Assembly (NCBI GenBank): GCA_002713215.1
Contig: PAVO01000026.1
Coordinates: 54,551 to 118,550 of the forward strand
Source of the DNA: Crocinitomicaceae bacterium
GTDB lineage: Bacteria; Bacteroidota; Bacteroidia; Flavobacteriales_G; Salibacteraceae
DNA: 64,000 bases
Direction of reading: 5' to 3'
In this document: positions 35,467 to 44,491 of the stretch, one piece after another
How positions within the stretch are numbered: the first letter of the stretch is position 1
Layout: each line of letters opens with the position of its first letter
The notes under the pieces: generated by a model
The model's input: only the letters and a program-made list of their open reading frames with translations
What the model was told of the DNA's origin: nothing
Database searches by the model: none
Position numbers and translations under genes: made by a program

Positions 35467-35945
35467 GTCCTTCCTTTATCCTTAATGGATAAGCCGATGA
35501 GAAAATCGGCCACCTTTTCGGAGTTATTTGGGTAACCCGTAAATGCAGATATTGGAATATTCTCAGTTTGCCTTTCTCCGGTTTCGACGCTCTTATCAAA
35601 CATTTCGCGGATTGATTTACCGGCTTCTGAAACAAAATATACGTCGTCCTCGGCCCGTTTTAAAAAATCGGCCTGAAGGCTTTTAAACGCAAGTGAAATA
35701 TTGCGTTTCTCCTTTTTTCCTAACCAAAACGCATGAAAGCCCCCAGATAAATCTGCTCCGATTGCAAAAGCTCCGAAGTACAAAGAATTTAAGTGGTTTT
35801 TTGTTCGCCTTCTGAGACGAATTCTAACGACAATTTTGTCTTCCGTAAGTTCAATTATTTTAGGCCGGCAAAAACCAATAAGGGGGATTTTAAACAGGCC
35901 AAACAACAATAATTGCCAGTTAGCCTGTCTTAATTCCTTACTCAT
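35463..35945 (-). CDS. DUF4442 hotdog-fold protein (thioesterase-like)
   Basis: 160 residues. KIPLIGFCRPKIIELTEDKI, VRIRLRRRTKNHLNSLYFGA and FAIGADLSGGFHAFWLG are the DUF4442/YiiD C-terminal hotdog signature; the Asn-His-Leu segment and following Asp line the acyl-thioester site in relatives. It could hydrolyse an acyl-CoA, but no activity is established. It starts one base after the stop of the large PNGase F-like gene and is presumably translated from the same message. Confidence 0.85.
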   Translation of the reverse strand: MSKELRQANWQLLLFGLFKIPLIGFCRPKIIELTEDKIVVRIRLRRRTKNHLNSLYFGAFAIGADLSGGFHAFWLGKKEKRNISLAFKSLQADFLKRAEDDVYFVSEAGKSIREMFDKSVETGERQTENIPISAFTGYPNNSEKVADFLIGLSIKDKGRT

Positions 35946-35946
35946 T

Positions 35947-38900
35947 TTAGTTTCCCTGAATCACAAATCTGCGTGTAAATACTCTACCCTCTCCTTTCAA
36001 TTGAAGAATGTATACACCTGGTGGCTGATCCGTCAAAGAATACTCTTTTAAGTAATAACCATCAACCTGCACATCCCGGTTCAATATTGAATGACCTACA
36101 ACGGAAACCACGGAAAGCTCGTAATTACCCTTAAGGTTCATAAGTTCAATAAATACACTCCCGTTACTTGGGTTTGGAAAAAGTGATATGTTATTTCCAT
36201 CAGCATATTCTTCAGTACCGTCAGTGAAAGAACAATCCCAATTCTCATTGCTTGAATTCTTTACCGCATATTCACCCAATTTTTTGTCAATTGAAAACGC
36301 ATGCCTTATTGATCGACCAAAGTTGTTTTTAAATGGTTCTACATCAATACCACCTTGTGGTTTAAGAATTAAGAAGCGGATAAGTCCCGAACCCTGATTA
36401 GAAAAATTACCATAATACAATCCATTGTTTGCGGCGTCATCCAATTGAAAGCGATAACATCCCTCTGCTAAATCCAGGGTATCATTGTACGTGGTATTGG
36501 CAGCCAATTGACTTGATTTTTTCTCATGAACGATTTTTCCATTTATATCCTTTACTGTATAAGAATTTTCACTGGGTCGGTTATTGGTTGTAAGCACAAC
36601 CACCACTTTTCCTGAATATACTTTAGGAATTTCATAGGCAACATTCATTTCGTCGTTCTCAGAATTTTCATCCAACTTGCCATTCGGATTACAAACCCTA
36701 ACATTGAAAACAGAAGTTCCGTTTCCGGTAAAGAAGCCCTCTTCCGTTATAGGAATTTCAACTTGTTCCATTTCCATAAACTTGAGTTTTCCAGTCCATT
36801 TGAACACCTGAATCTCGCCACCTGCAACACGATATCTAATCTCCGCAGAGGTTAATTCATCGGATCCTCCATTTCTTAGCACAACCTTGGGATTGTCGCA
36901 CAAGACTCCCTTTCTTGACTTAATTTCATCAACATTGGGTGTAATAACATCATAGATCTCAGCATCGTTCACGAAGTTGGCCTTTCCGTATTGAACCATG
37001 TGAATCGCAATAACATAGTTACCGTTACCCATTTTTTGGTTATTGGAAGGTACTGGTGTAATACTATAATCAAGGTTTACCTTATTTCCTGAAACTTCTT
37101 CGGTAATTTCAAATTCATTTTCCTTTACTACATCACCAGGACACCATCCTTCTCTTGCTCCAAGCCAGGTACCCCCTTGAGGGTATACCGGGTTTAATGC
37201 ACAATCATTGGTTTGCCAAATGTGCCAATCGCTAAACTTTTTACCGTTTACGATAAGCGTATGTGTATTGTCCTTCCACTCACAACAGTGTGGATAATTA
37301 CCATCATCGCTGTTATGTCCATGTCCGGTAAATCGAGTTTTTACACGATACGATTTCGAGTTTTTATGAAGGTCAATATCTATGGCACTCAACCGGGTAT
37401 CATTATCAAGGTTTTTATACGATTGGCTCCCACTTTGTCCCCAAACTCTATTGACTTGAAGAACCTCGCGCGCAGGTGTTCCCTTAATAAATAAGAATTG
37501 AAGGTCGATTAGCTCCTGCGTATTTCCAGCCTGAAAATCTATTGTATCTCTTAAATATTGAACATAATCAGTTACATCATACCACCAGGTAAAACCATTG
37601 GGCCCTAAACTCAACCCAATTCCATAAGGAGTAATGTACCTACCGATTTCAATTCGGTAATCGGGTGTATACCATTCTTTTGTAAACTTCTTAATGGTTG
37701 TGTCTGCCGGAATGAATTTCCAGGACAATCTTTTACCCGTTGTACGGTCGTATGTGTCAGAATAATCATTCGCCTTCCAAACTAACTTATTGGTTGTTGC
37801 CAATGATGGGTGTATAGGTGAGTTGTTTGGAATCTGAACCCCTCCAGCCGGATTTTCAAAGAGAGTTAAATTAACTGGATTTCTGGCGACACTATCGAGA
37901 CTATAGGTTGAGTCTAGTACTGATGTATAGACTCCATTTTCGAATACTATATTGGGTCTCTCCCTGGTTATCTTTTTGTTTAGAGATAGATTTTGAGCAG
38001 TATATTTCTTCCATGCTGGAATACCCATTAATGTTCCTTTGGGATTAGACTTTGGTGAAATGTCGTTTGCACTAAGACCACTTCCCTCATCAAAGTTGTA
38101 ATACCCAATCAAATTGGAATAGTCGCTGTGCGAATTATCGACGGATTTGTACATCCAGTCTTTTAACATGGCAGGACTTAAGGCTTTATCCCATATCCTT
38201 AATTCATCCAATTGACCTACCAGGTAGCTTCCCTGCCAACGTCCAACTCTAAAATCGGCAGATGCTGTAACCAACGCTGTGGTTTTGGACTGAACAAAAT
38301 TACCATCTATATAAATAGAAACCGTTGAACCGTCATAAACCATTGCATAATGATGCCATTTGCCCTGAGCACCAGGAAAACTAAATGTGAAATCTCCCCC
38401 ACCCCATACCTGGGCTTTAAACTGATCTACCGTTGTGGTTGTTCTTAGTGAAAAATCTTTTCCCGTACCGCTGGTTCCTGCCTGGAAAAGCCCTCCATTG
38501 TTAAACTTATCAATCTTAGCCCATACTTCAATGGTTCTTGCTTTAGATCCGGTAATGGTAGGCTCACCATTTAGATTAACCCATTGAGGGTTGCCTCCAA
38601 AATTGAGGTAAGAATTGCTACCGGAAACTGCTAATCCGGCATCAAATTGCATTAACTCTGATTTGACTGTAGAGTTGGTGCCCTTTGACTCCCCATTGAA
38701 AGTAAAATCAATTACTACATTGTCTGTCCCGTTCCAGGTAAATGGAGTCAAAAACTGTAAATCTTTAAACCCAGTAGAAGCAAAAGTTTTGTTGTGTCGA
38801 TAAGCTCGGGTTAACCCAGTATCAATAAATGACATATTTGAAAGTGAATTGACTTTTGTGTGGCCAATTTTCATTTCGAAGTTCCGCATTTCTGATCCTA

Positions 38901-39477
38901 CCTTATCCAGATTGAGTTGAACCCCGGATATATTCCCGGCGGTAACCCCTGCGGCTAGCAGCTCAGAAGCTTTCCATATGTACTGCGACCTCCCCGTTCT
39001 TTCTGCACTTCCAAAAGTTAGATCAGTTGTATTATTTCCTTTACCGACGGTATCCCGTGTTACGGAAGTGGTGTTGGTATGGCGAATGGTGTACTGTGTT
39101 TCCCTCCAATAATCATAGAAAGTCCTTTCAATATAGCTTAATGAATCCGTTGCCGCTGAGTTTTCGAAGTAATAAGCATGGGTTTTCCGCGTGGAGTCCA
39201 GAACTCCATCGTGACCGTATATGTAATTGTAAGTCAGATAATCCCACTCACCACAATCATATTGATCTCGGGTAGTACGAGGATCACACTTTAAGGTGTA
39301 TTTCATCAAAATTTTACGATACGATTCTGAACCATCAGGCATAACGAATTCACCTCTTCGCTTGGTAATATCATTAAAGGTAAAAGTTTGAACCACCGTG
39401 GTATCCTGACCAACTAAATCAGTTAAACCAATGACGCCTATAAACAATACTAAAAGTGCCGAAATAGTAATCTTCAT
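35947..39477 (-). CDS. Large secreted PNGase F-like protein with LamG domain and T9SS sorting domain
   Basis: 1176 residues with a signal peptide to about 23. The N-terminal DITKRRGEFVMPDGSESYRK, CGEWDYLTYNYIYGHDG and WRETQYTIRH segments match the first half of peptide-N-glycosidase F-related proteins. A LamG/concanavalin-like domain (about 290-440: RTIEVWAKIDKFNNGGLF, WHHYAMVYDGSTVSIYIDG) is inserted. The second half resumes with WWYDVTDYVQYL, RFTGHGHNSDDG, CCEWKDN and GTWLGAREGWCPGDVV. The end has a Trp-rich beta domain and a T9SS domain (LFPNPSNGSVFIEL, DQPPGVYILQLKG). Glycan release from glycoproteins is the suggested role, unproven here. Confidence 0.8.
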   Translation of the reverse strand: MKITISALLVLFIGVIGLTDLVGQDTTVVQTFTFNDITKRRGEFVMPDGSESYRKILMKYTLKCDPRTTRDQYDCGEWDYLTYNYIYGHDGVLDSTRKTHAYYFENSAATDSLSYIERTFYDYWRETQYTIRHTNTTSVTRDTVGKGNNTTDLTFGSAERTGRSQYIWKASELLAAGVTAGNISGVQLNLDKVGSEMRNFEMKIGHTKVNSLSNMSFIDTGLTRAYRHNKTFASTGFKDLQFLTPFTWNGTDNVVIDFTFNGESKGTNSTVKSELMQFDAGLAVSGSNSYLNFGGNPQWVNLNGEPTITGSKARTIEVWAKIDKFNNGGLFQAGTSGTGKDFSLRTTTTVDQFKAQVWGGGDFTFSFPGAQGKWHHYAMVYDGSTVSIYIDGNFVQSKTTALVTASADFRVGRWQGSYLVGQLDELRIWDKALSPAMLKDWMYKSVDNSHSDYSNLIGYYNFDEGSGLSANDISPKSNPKGTLMGIPAWKKYTAQNLSLNKKITRERPNIVFENGVYTSVLDSTYSLDSVARNPVNLTLFENPAGGVQIPNNSPIHPSLATTNKLVWKANDYSDTYDRTTGKRLSWKFIPADTTIKKFTKEWYTPDYRIEIGRYITPYGIGLSLGPNGFTWWYDVTDYVQYLRDTIDFQAGNTQELIDLQFLFIKGTPAREVLQVNRVWGQSGSQSYKNLDNDTRLSAIDIDLHKNSKSYRVKTRFTGHGHNSDDGNYPHCCEWKDNTHTLIVNGKKFSDWHIWQTNDCALNPVYPQGGTWLGAREGWCPGDVVKENEFEITEEVSGNKVNLDYSITPVPSNNQKMGNGNYVIAIHMVQYGKANFVNDAEIYDVITPNVDEIKSRKGVLCDNPKVVLRNGGSDELTSAEIRYRVAGGEIQVFKWTGKLKFMEMEQVEIPITEEGFFTGNGTSVFNVRVCNPNGKLDENSENDEMNVAYEIPKVYSGKVVVVLTTNNRPSENSYTVKDINGKIVHEKKSSQLAANTTYNDTLDLAEGCYRFQLDDAANNGLYYGNFSNQGSGLIRFLILKPQGGIDVEPFKNNFGRSIRHAFSIDKKLGEYAVKNSSNENWDCSFTDGTEEYADGNNISLFPNPSNGSVFIELMNLKGNYELSVVSVVGHSILNRDVQVDGYYLKEYSLTDQPPGVYILQLKGEGRVFTRRFVIQGN

Positions 39478-39585
39478 AAAAGAAATTTTTAGACTTCGAA
39501 GGTATCCATATTTTCAGTTCAATCTACGTTGATTTTTTCATTGGTGGTAAATTCCGACATTTGGCGATAACATTGGATTTATGAA

Positions 39586-39593
39586 TACATTTG
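39586..39593 (+). promoter_or_regulatory. TACATTTG promoter box that fixes a start codon
   Basis: Perfect TAnnTTTG match ending 8 nt before ATG 39602 and lying inside the first codons of a longer open frame (ATG 39581). The upstream ATG would precede the promoter, so 39602 is the start. Confidence 0.6.
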
Positions 39594-39601
39594 GATTGAC
39601 A

Positions 39602-40396
39602 ATGGCAAGAAAATTTTTCATATTACTTGGGGTGTTAATTCTGATTATATCGTCGTGTAAAAAAGACGAGGAAACCAAAGAAAACACTTCAAATATTGAC
39701 AACGCCCCAGCAGACATTAGTCAAAGTTTCGATATAGAAGTTACCATTGAGGCTAACCGGGTGGTTGAAGTCGTTTGGAAAACAGGGGTAACAGAATTTG
39801 CCAAGACAACCTACCGATATACCACAGACACCATTTACGAAACAGTATATGAACTAAGTAAGCGCTCATTTTACAAGAAACACAGGCTCAATGACAATCA
39901 GATAACCAGTACCATAGATTCTGCATATGGAAAAGATACAGTTGATTATTTCCGTTTGATTACTTATGAATATGTAAACGGGAGAATTGATCGAATGGTG
40001 GTTGAAAACCACGAAATTCAGGACATTATAACTAAGGTAACGACTACCAAACACGACTACTTGTATAAAGACAGCAACTTATTTGAAGTTAGCTACGACC
40101 CCGGTAATGTTAATGACAGTATAGATTGCAGTGACCGGTATGGTCATTATTCATTCGAGTCCGATGTGGATGTAAAAAACATACTGGGTATTAGCGAAGG
40201 AAGTACCAGCAAGAATTTAAAATCCAGGTCTGCGCATTTAATTGGTTGCAACGGAAACGGATCCAGTGGATCAACTTTGTACGAATACTGGTACAGTATA
40301 AATGAGGATAAAAGAATTACTGAAATAGTCTACCGAAAAACCTTTAACGGAACAGTTCAATCTTTTAGAGAAAACTACAAATACATAATTCGATGA
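39602..40396 (+). CDS. Predicted lipoprotein, uncharacterised
   Basis: 264 residues beginning MARKFFILLGVLILIISSCK: a lipoprotein signal with lipobox Cys near 19 followed by KKDEETKE, a charged patch. The body is beta-rich with repeated YRYTTDTIYETVYE- and KHDYLYKD-like strands and two cysteines (SIDCSDRYG, LIGCNGNG) that could pair. No known family is recognised. Its last 4 bp overlap the start of the redoxin-like gene (ATGA), so the two are translationally coupled and may work as a pair. Confidence 0.65.
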   Translation: MARKFFILLGVLILIISSCKKDEETKENTSNIDNAPADISQSFDIEVTIEANRVVEVVWKTGVTEFAKTTYRYTTDTIYETVYELSKRSFYKKHRLNDNQITSTIDSAYGKDTVDYFRLITYEYVNGRIDRMVVENHEIQDIITKVTTTKHDYLYKDSNLFEVSYDPGNVNDSIDCSDRYGHYSFESDVDVKNILGISEGSTSKNLKSRSAHLIGCNGNGSSGSTLYEYWYSINEDKRITEIVYRKTFNGTVQSFRENYKYIIR

Positions 40397-40989
40397 CTAA
40401 GATTATTCACTATGCAATAGCTATGTTGGCTGTAATGGCAATTACAGTATCGGCTTATGGACAGAAACCCAAACTAAAGGTCGGAAAAAAAGCACCCGCT
40501 TTTGATTTACCGAATTCTGAAAAAACCAGTTTCGACCTAAAAAAGACGCTGGATGAAGGTAAGAATGTGGTACTTGTCTTCTATCAGGGAAAATGGAATC
40601 CGTATGATGTAAAATACTTAAAGAAGCTTCAGGAAGCGAAAGAACAAATTGAAGGTAAAAATGCTGTAATTGTCCTGATAACCCGGGAGAAATTTAGTTA
40701 TGTAGATCAATTAAGAGCGGAAGAAGGAATTGACTTAATGATATGTAACGATTCCGATTGGTACATCATGTCTGCTTATGGGGTTGCTTATAAGATGAGT
40801 AAGGGCAACCTTCCGGATAAATACAAGAGCTATAGTGCTTCTAATGCAAAACATACGGGCAGCAAGGACGATATGGTTCCAGTACCCGCAACTTTTGTAA
40901 TTGGAACCGATTTGAAGATCAAATACATGCATTTTGATTGGGATTATCGTCAGCATCCACCCGTTTCAGAAATTATAAATAGTCTTTAA
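40393..40989 (+). CDS. AhpC/TSA-family redoxin-like protein lacking the catalytic cysteines
   Basis: 198 residues with a signal peptide to about 23 (SAYGQ). The AhpC/TSA thioredoxin fold is evident: VGKKAPAFDLPNSEKTSFDL, NVVLVFYQGKWNPYDVKYLK and PVPATFVIGTDLKIKYMHF. In active relatives the loop reads WCPYC; here it is WNPYD (Asn69, Asp72). The only cysteine in the chain, Cys118, is far from that site. It cannot be a normal peroxiredoxin or disulfide reductase. It may be a scaffold, sensor or ligand-binding derivative. It is coupled to the lipoprotein gene upstream (4-bp overlap) and lies 2 bp from the DUF2797 gene. Confidence 0.82.
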   Translation: MTKIIHYAIAMLAVMAITVSAYGQKPKLKVGKKAPAFDLPNSEKTSFDLKKTLDEGKNVVLVFYQGKWNPYDVKYLKKLQEAKEQIEGKNAVIVLITREKFSYVDQLRAEEGIDLMICNDSDWYIMSAYGVAYKMSKGNLPDKYKSYSASNAKHTGSKDDMVPVPATFVIGTDLKIKYMHFDWDYRQHPPVSEIINSL

Positions 40990-40991
40990 GC

Positions 40992-41813
40992 ATGTTTGAA
41001 TTAGGAAACATCAGGAAGATGATCAGTGAATGGGGCAAGCCTGTTCAATACACTCTTCCGCTAAACAACAATCTGGAACCGGGCACTAAGGTGGCCATGA
41101 ATGACCTGGTAGGAAAAGACATTCGAATTCGGTTTACAGGTGCCATAAACTGCGTGGCAACGGGAAAAAAAATAAAGAAATCGTTTGGAGAAGGCCTGAG
41201 TTACGATGCCTGGAAAAGCTCTCCAATGGCCGTTGAGAGTATCATTAACCCTGAACTGGACAAAGCTCATCTGGGGGAAGGAATTCGTGATTTAGACTGG
41301 GAACGTGAACGTCATGTCAGGCCGCACTTTGTTTACCTGGCTCTAACCGATCATGTTAAAGTAGGGGTTACACGAGATTTATCCATCCCCTCCCGGTGGA
41401 TTGACCAGGGAGCCTGGAAGGCCATGAGGTTTGCGGAAACCCCCTACCGCCAAAAATCGGGTTTGATCGAAAAGGAATTAAAAGCGCACATCAGCGATAA
41501 GACCAATTGGCGAAAAATGCTTACTAACATTAGGGGCGAAAATTCGCTGGAAGAGGAGTACAAACGATTAAAAGCTCTACTCCCTAAGCATTTGGTACAA
41601 TACGTACTTCCAATTTCGGAAGAGGAAGTAGTAGAGATTGAATATCCGGTTCAGTCTTATCCCGAAAAGGTAAAAAGCATCAAGCTCGATACGGTTCCAC
41701 TAATTGAAAAAAAATTAATGGGAATCAGGGGGCAGTACCTTCTGTTTGACGATAGCAGTGTAATTAATCTAAGAAGTCATTCTGGGTATCAGGTTTCAAT
41801 TGAAACCATTTAA
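40992..41813 (+). CDS. DUF2797 domain-containing protein
   Basis: 273 residues. FVYLALTDHVKVGVTRDLS and PSRWIDQGAWKAMRFAETPYRQKSGLIEKEL are diagnostic of DUF2797, a GIY-YIG-like domain of unknown activity; the segments contain the conserved Tyr and Arg of that fold. The N-terminal 70 residues include a DLVGKDIRIRFTGAINCVATG region that resembles a zinc-ribbon remnant with one Cys. It follows the redoxin-like gene by 2 bp. Nucleic-acid binding is possible but unproven. Confidence 0.88.
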   Translation: MFELGNIRKMISEWGKPVQYTLPLNNNLEPGTKVAMNDLVGKDIRIRFTGAINCVATGKKIKKSFGEGLSYDAWKSSPMAVESIINPELDKAHLGEGIRDLDWERERHVRPHFVYLALTDHVKVGVTRDLSIPSRWIDQGAWKAMRFAETPYRQKSGLIEKELKAHISDKTNWRKMLTNIRGENSLEEEYKRLKALLPKHLVQYVLPISEEEVVEIEYPVQSYPEKVKSIKLDTVPLIEKKLMGIRGQYLLFDDSSVINLRSHSGYQVSIETI

Positions 41814-41819
41814 TTGTAC

Positions 41820-42185
41820 TTACCGCACCAAATCAACCGATACTTGATTGTGTGAAGCATTCAACTCACACACGCCATTTTTTATTACAAGAAGTTGCGG
41901 CGATTCGTGCCTTACCGAAAACATATTGGCAATTTCGTTGGACACATCGCGGTAACGAATTAAATCCAGGTAATGAAAATCCGCAACATCGCTTTTTTTA
42001 TCCCATCCATTTTCTAGCCGACTATAAGCCATTGTACTGGTTGGACACCTGGTACTGTGCTTAAATAGTACTTGTGTTTTTTGATACGAGTCTTCTTTAA
42101 TTTTATTCAATTGATCCAACCCTGATAATTGTATCCAGGCCGGATGCATGGCTTTATCACTCCCTCCAAATAATCCTCCAAACAT
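41820..42185 (-). CDS. ytxJ: Bacillithiol-system redox-active protein YtxJ
   Basis: 121 residues. VLFKHSTRCPTSTMAYSRLE is the YtxJ signature, with the monothiol Cys in RCPTS, followed by FHYLDLIRYRDVSNEIANMF and HESPQLLVIKNG with the cis-Pro. YtxJ is a monothiol bacilliredoxin that removes bacillithiol from proteins; Bacteroidota make bacillithiol. It starts 3 bp after the DUF547 gene and ends 6 bp from the convergent DUF2797 gene. A DUF547-YtxJ pair is a recurrent neighbour set in this phylum, as I recall. Confidence 0.88.
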   Translation of the reverse strand: MFGGLFGGSDKAMHPAWIQLSGLDQLNKIKEDSYQKTQVLFKHSTRCPTSTMAYSRLENGWDKKSDVADFHYLDLIRYRDVSNEIANMFSVRHESPQLLVIKNGVCELNASHNQVSVDLVR

Positions 42186-42188
42186 GAT

Positions 42189-42881
42189 CTAATTAATTTC
42201 TGTGGTGAAATTTTCTGTGTTAATGGTCCAATCGTAAGACAAAAATGAAATTTTTGCTTTGCTATCAATCGGCACCAGGTTGTATTTTCTATAGAGTTTT
42301 TTAATTCCCTTAAACCCTCCAAAATCAGCAAAGTACCATCTAAAAAGTCGGGGTACTTTTATTCTGTTGCTCGATGTAGTAGAAAACACACTACCATCCA
42401 TCAAATAGTTTTTGGTGTTATTGCACAGTTGGCTATTAACCTGCTCTGCGTTATAAGATGTGATTGGTGGACATGAGTTTGCTCCACAGTTTAACGCAAA
42501 GTGGATTCTAAAATCCAGCTTGCCCACTCTCAGTTGCTTCTCCCAATCATCGACCTTCCATTTGTTTAGGTAGCCCAAACTCCATTTCAATTTACTTCGT
42601 CGAAGTATGCCGTGTTCCACATCGTCAAAACTCAACGAAACCCTATGGAAGTGAATTATTTTTTTCGTGTAAAACTGATTGTCATCATCCTTATTTCTAA
42701 TGGCCTTAAGAATGTGAGCATTATATATGTTTAACCAAAATGCTTTTTTGTAATCGTCATTGGGTAAGTATTCAGCCAACTGCTTAATATTATACCCCTT
42801 GAGTTGACTAATCAACTCATCGGTTTCATTCCCCAACCTGAATGCCAGAAGTAACTCCTCAGAAATACCCACTAAATCCAC
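42189..42881 (-). CDS. DUF547 domain-containing protein
   Basis: 230 residues starting at GTG 42881 (no early ATG exists). KAFWLNIYNAHILKAI, RVSLSFDDVEHGILRRSK, DFRIHFALNCGANSCPPI and SFLSYDWTINTE match the DUF547 family; the HFALNCGANSCPP segment with conserved His and Cys resembles a papain-like active site. No signal peptide is clear, unlike many relatives. It lies immediately upstream of ytxJ on the same strand. Function unknown. Confidence 0.87.
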   Translation of the reverse strand: MDLVGISEELLLAFRLGNETDELISQLKGYNIKQLAEYLPNDDYKKAFWLNIYNAHILKAIRNKDDDNQFYTKKIIHFHRVSLSFDDVEHGILRRSKLKWSLGYLNKWKVDDWEKQLRVGKLDFRIHFALNCGANSCPPITSYNAEQVNSQLCNNTKNYLMDGSVFSTTSSNRIKVPRLFRWYFADFGGFKGIKKLYRKYNLVPIDSKAKISFLSYDWTINTENFTTEIN

Positions 42882-42961
42882 GATGCAAAGGTGATGAGAA
42901 TTGTAATTCTTTTCCGTAAACCAAGTGACAGTTGTACTAAATCACTGTTTCAACCACATTG

Positions 42962-43024
<63 letters not shown>

Positions 43025-44380
43025 CTAAAGTGCTTCTACTTCTTCTGCCGTTGGAAGATTGTTTGTATGGTATTTACCTGCAACAACTCCCTTTTTTAGA
43101 ACTATAATTCCAGGGTTAGAACGAACCGTGGTCTTAAGCATTATAGCATCAGCACTCCAAAAATCGAATAAGGTCTGGTGTTTATGCCTAAAAGCGTCCA
43201 CATCGGTATACGAACCGGCTGAGAGCCCGATAAATGGAATTCCTTTTTCCTTCATTTGTTCTGCCAATGCATTAACATCAGACATGGTTCTGTCATCGGT
43301 CTTACTAATGTCGTACATAATCAATAAAACGACTTTAGGGTATTGCAGTATTTCGTAGGTCTTCTCATTTCCTTCAGTATCGGAAATAAAGAAATCATGA
43401 ATGGGCGGTTCGTAACCATCTTTGAGCTTTACCTGCTTGGTTTCATCACTCAACATCTCCCAGTCTTCATTTTCCCACCATTCTCCGGCAATATATTCCT
43501 GGTCGGTCATTTCCTTTTTTTCATTGGTTTTGGTGTTTTTTAGTACATAAATGTAACCATATTTGGGAGGTTCGAGGCCCTTCTCCTCTGCCGATTTCAT
43601 TCCATCAACAATATCTTTTCCTACAGCGTAAGGGCGATAATCGCGTAAAGGTAGATTACTATAACACCAAAAGGTAAAACCAAATGCGATAACAGTAATG
43701 AATGCCGCAGCCGGCCATTCAACTTTTTCCGGATCAAGAAATTTCTTAATAAGAAAATACCCAATAAATCCGGCTATGGTGAGCACCACTGGGAAATACC
43801 AGGTAAATACCCAACTGAAGATCAATACAAACAGAATGGACAAAGGAGCATAAACCTTATCCTCTTCCCAGGTATTCAGTTTTATTTTTTTCTGCATAAA
43901 AAATATGGGCAGAAGGAAAACCAATAAAATCATGTCCTTTCCAAAGGATTCCCAGGGGGTAAGCGATCGACCAATGGATCCCTTCATAGCATCTCCAAAG
44001 CAACCACAATCGGTAACGCAGGTAACACTTTGTGCTACCTCCTGACCGTTGACAATAGCCATATAAGTGGCACTGGGGTCACAGGTTGCGGTATAGGCCG
44101 TAAGCCAACCAAAAAACAAGGTAAGGACCAATAAAGACCAGGTTGCCAGCCTCATCTTAGCTCCAAACAATAGAGCAAAACCAAGAATCACTTCGGACAG
44201 GCAGGCTGCAATAGCCAACTGCAGTGCCCAGGGTTCAAGAAAAGGAAGATCAAGTGCGCTTGCAGCAAAATACTCTTCAAGTTTGTATGAGAAACCTAGC
44301 GGATCGTTGGCTTTAATTAATCCTGAAACAATAAAAAGTGAACCAACAAAAAGGCGACAAAATCCGATTAAATACTTCAT
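43025..44380 (-). CDS. BT_3928-family membrane protein (DoxX/MauE-like with C-terminal thioredoxin-like domain)
   Basis: 451 residues. Four or five N-terminal membrane helices (MKYLIGFCRLFVGSLFIVSG to about 230) follow the DoxX/MauE pattern with DPLGFSYKLEEYF and a Cys-rich loop (CVTDCGCFGDAMKGS). The C-terminal region (about 330-450) is thioredoxin-like (VLLIMYDISKTDDRTMSDV, PFIGLSAGSY), lacking a CxxC. The family is typical of Bacteroidota and is thought to act in envelope redox balance. The gene ends at the heptamer repeat array. Confidence 0.87.
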   Translation of the reverse strand: MKYLIGFCRLFVGSLFIVSGLIKANDPLGFSYKLEEYFAASALDLPFLEPWALQLAIAACLSEVILGFALLFGAKMRLATWSLLVLTLFFGWLTAYTATCDPSATYMAIVNGQEVAQSVTCVTDCGCFGDAMKGSIGRSLTPWESFGKDMILLVFLLPIFFMQKKIKLNTWEEDKVYAPLSILFVLIFSWVFTWYFPVVLTIAGFIGYFLIKKFLDPEKVEWPAAAFITVIAFGFTFWCYSNLPLRDYRPYAVGKDIVDGMKSAEEKGLEPPKYGYIYVLKNTKTNEKKEMTDQEYIAGEWWENEDWEMLSDETKQVKLKDGYEPPIHDFFISDTEGNEKTYEILQYPKVVLLIMYDISKTDDRTMSDVNALAEQMKEKGIPFIGLSAGSYTDVDAFRHKHQTLFDFWSADAIMLKTTVRSNPGIIVLKKGVVAGKYHTNNLPTAEEVEAL

Positions 44381-44491
44381 GGCTTATTAAAAATTTGCCG
44401 TAAAAGTAAGTCGGTAAAATTGATTCAAATGAGGTTTAACAGCTATTTAACTGAAATTATGTTTCGTCTTACAGTTTGGCTTTTTTTGCAT

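Noticed and set aside
36188..39275. Several plus-strand frames inside the PNGase F-like gene
   Set aside because: All are shadows of the long minus-strand gene with no starts, signals or families of their own.
39581..39601. Upstream start of the lipoprotein gene
   Set aside because: A perfect TACATTTG box overlaps the first codons, and the lipoprotein signal starts at ATG 39602.
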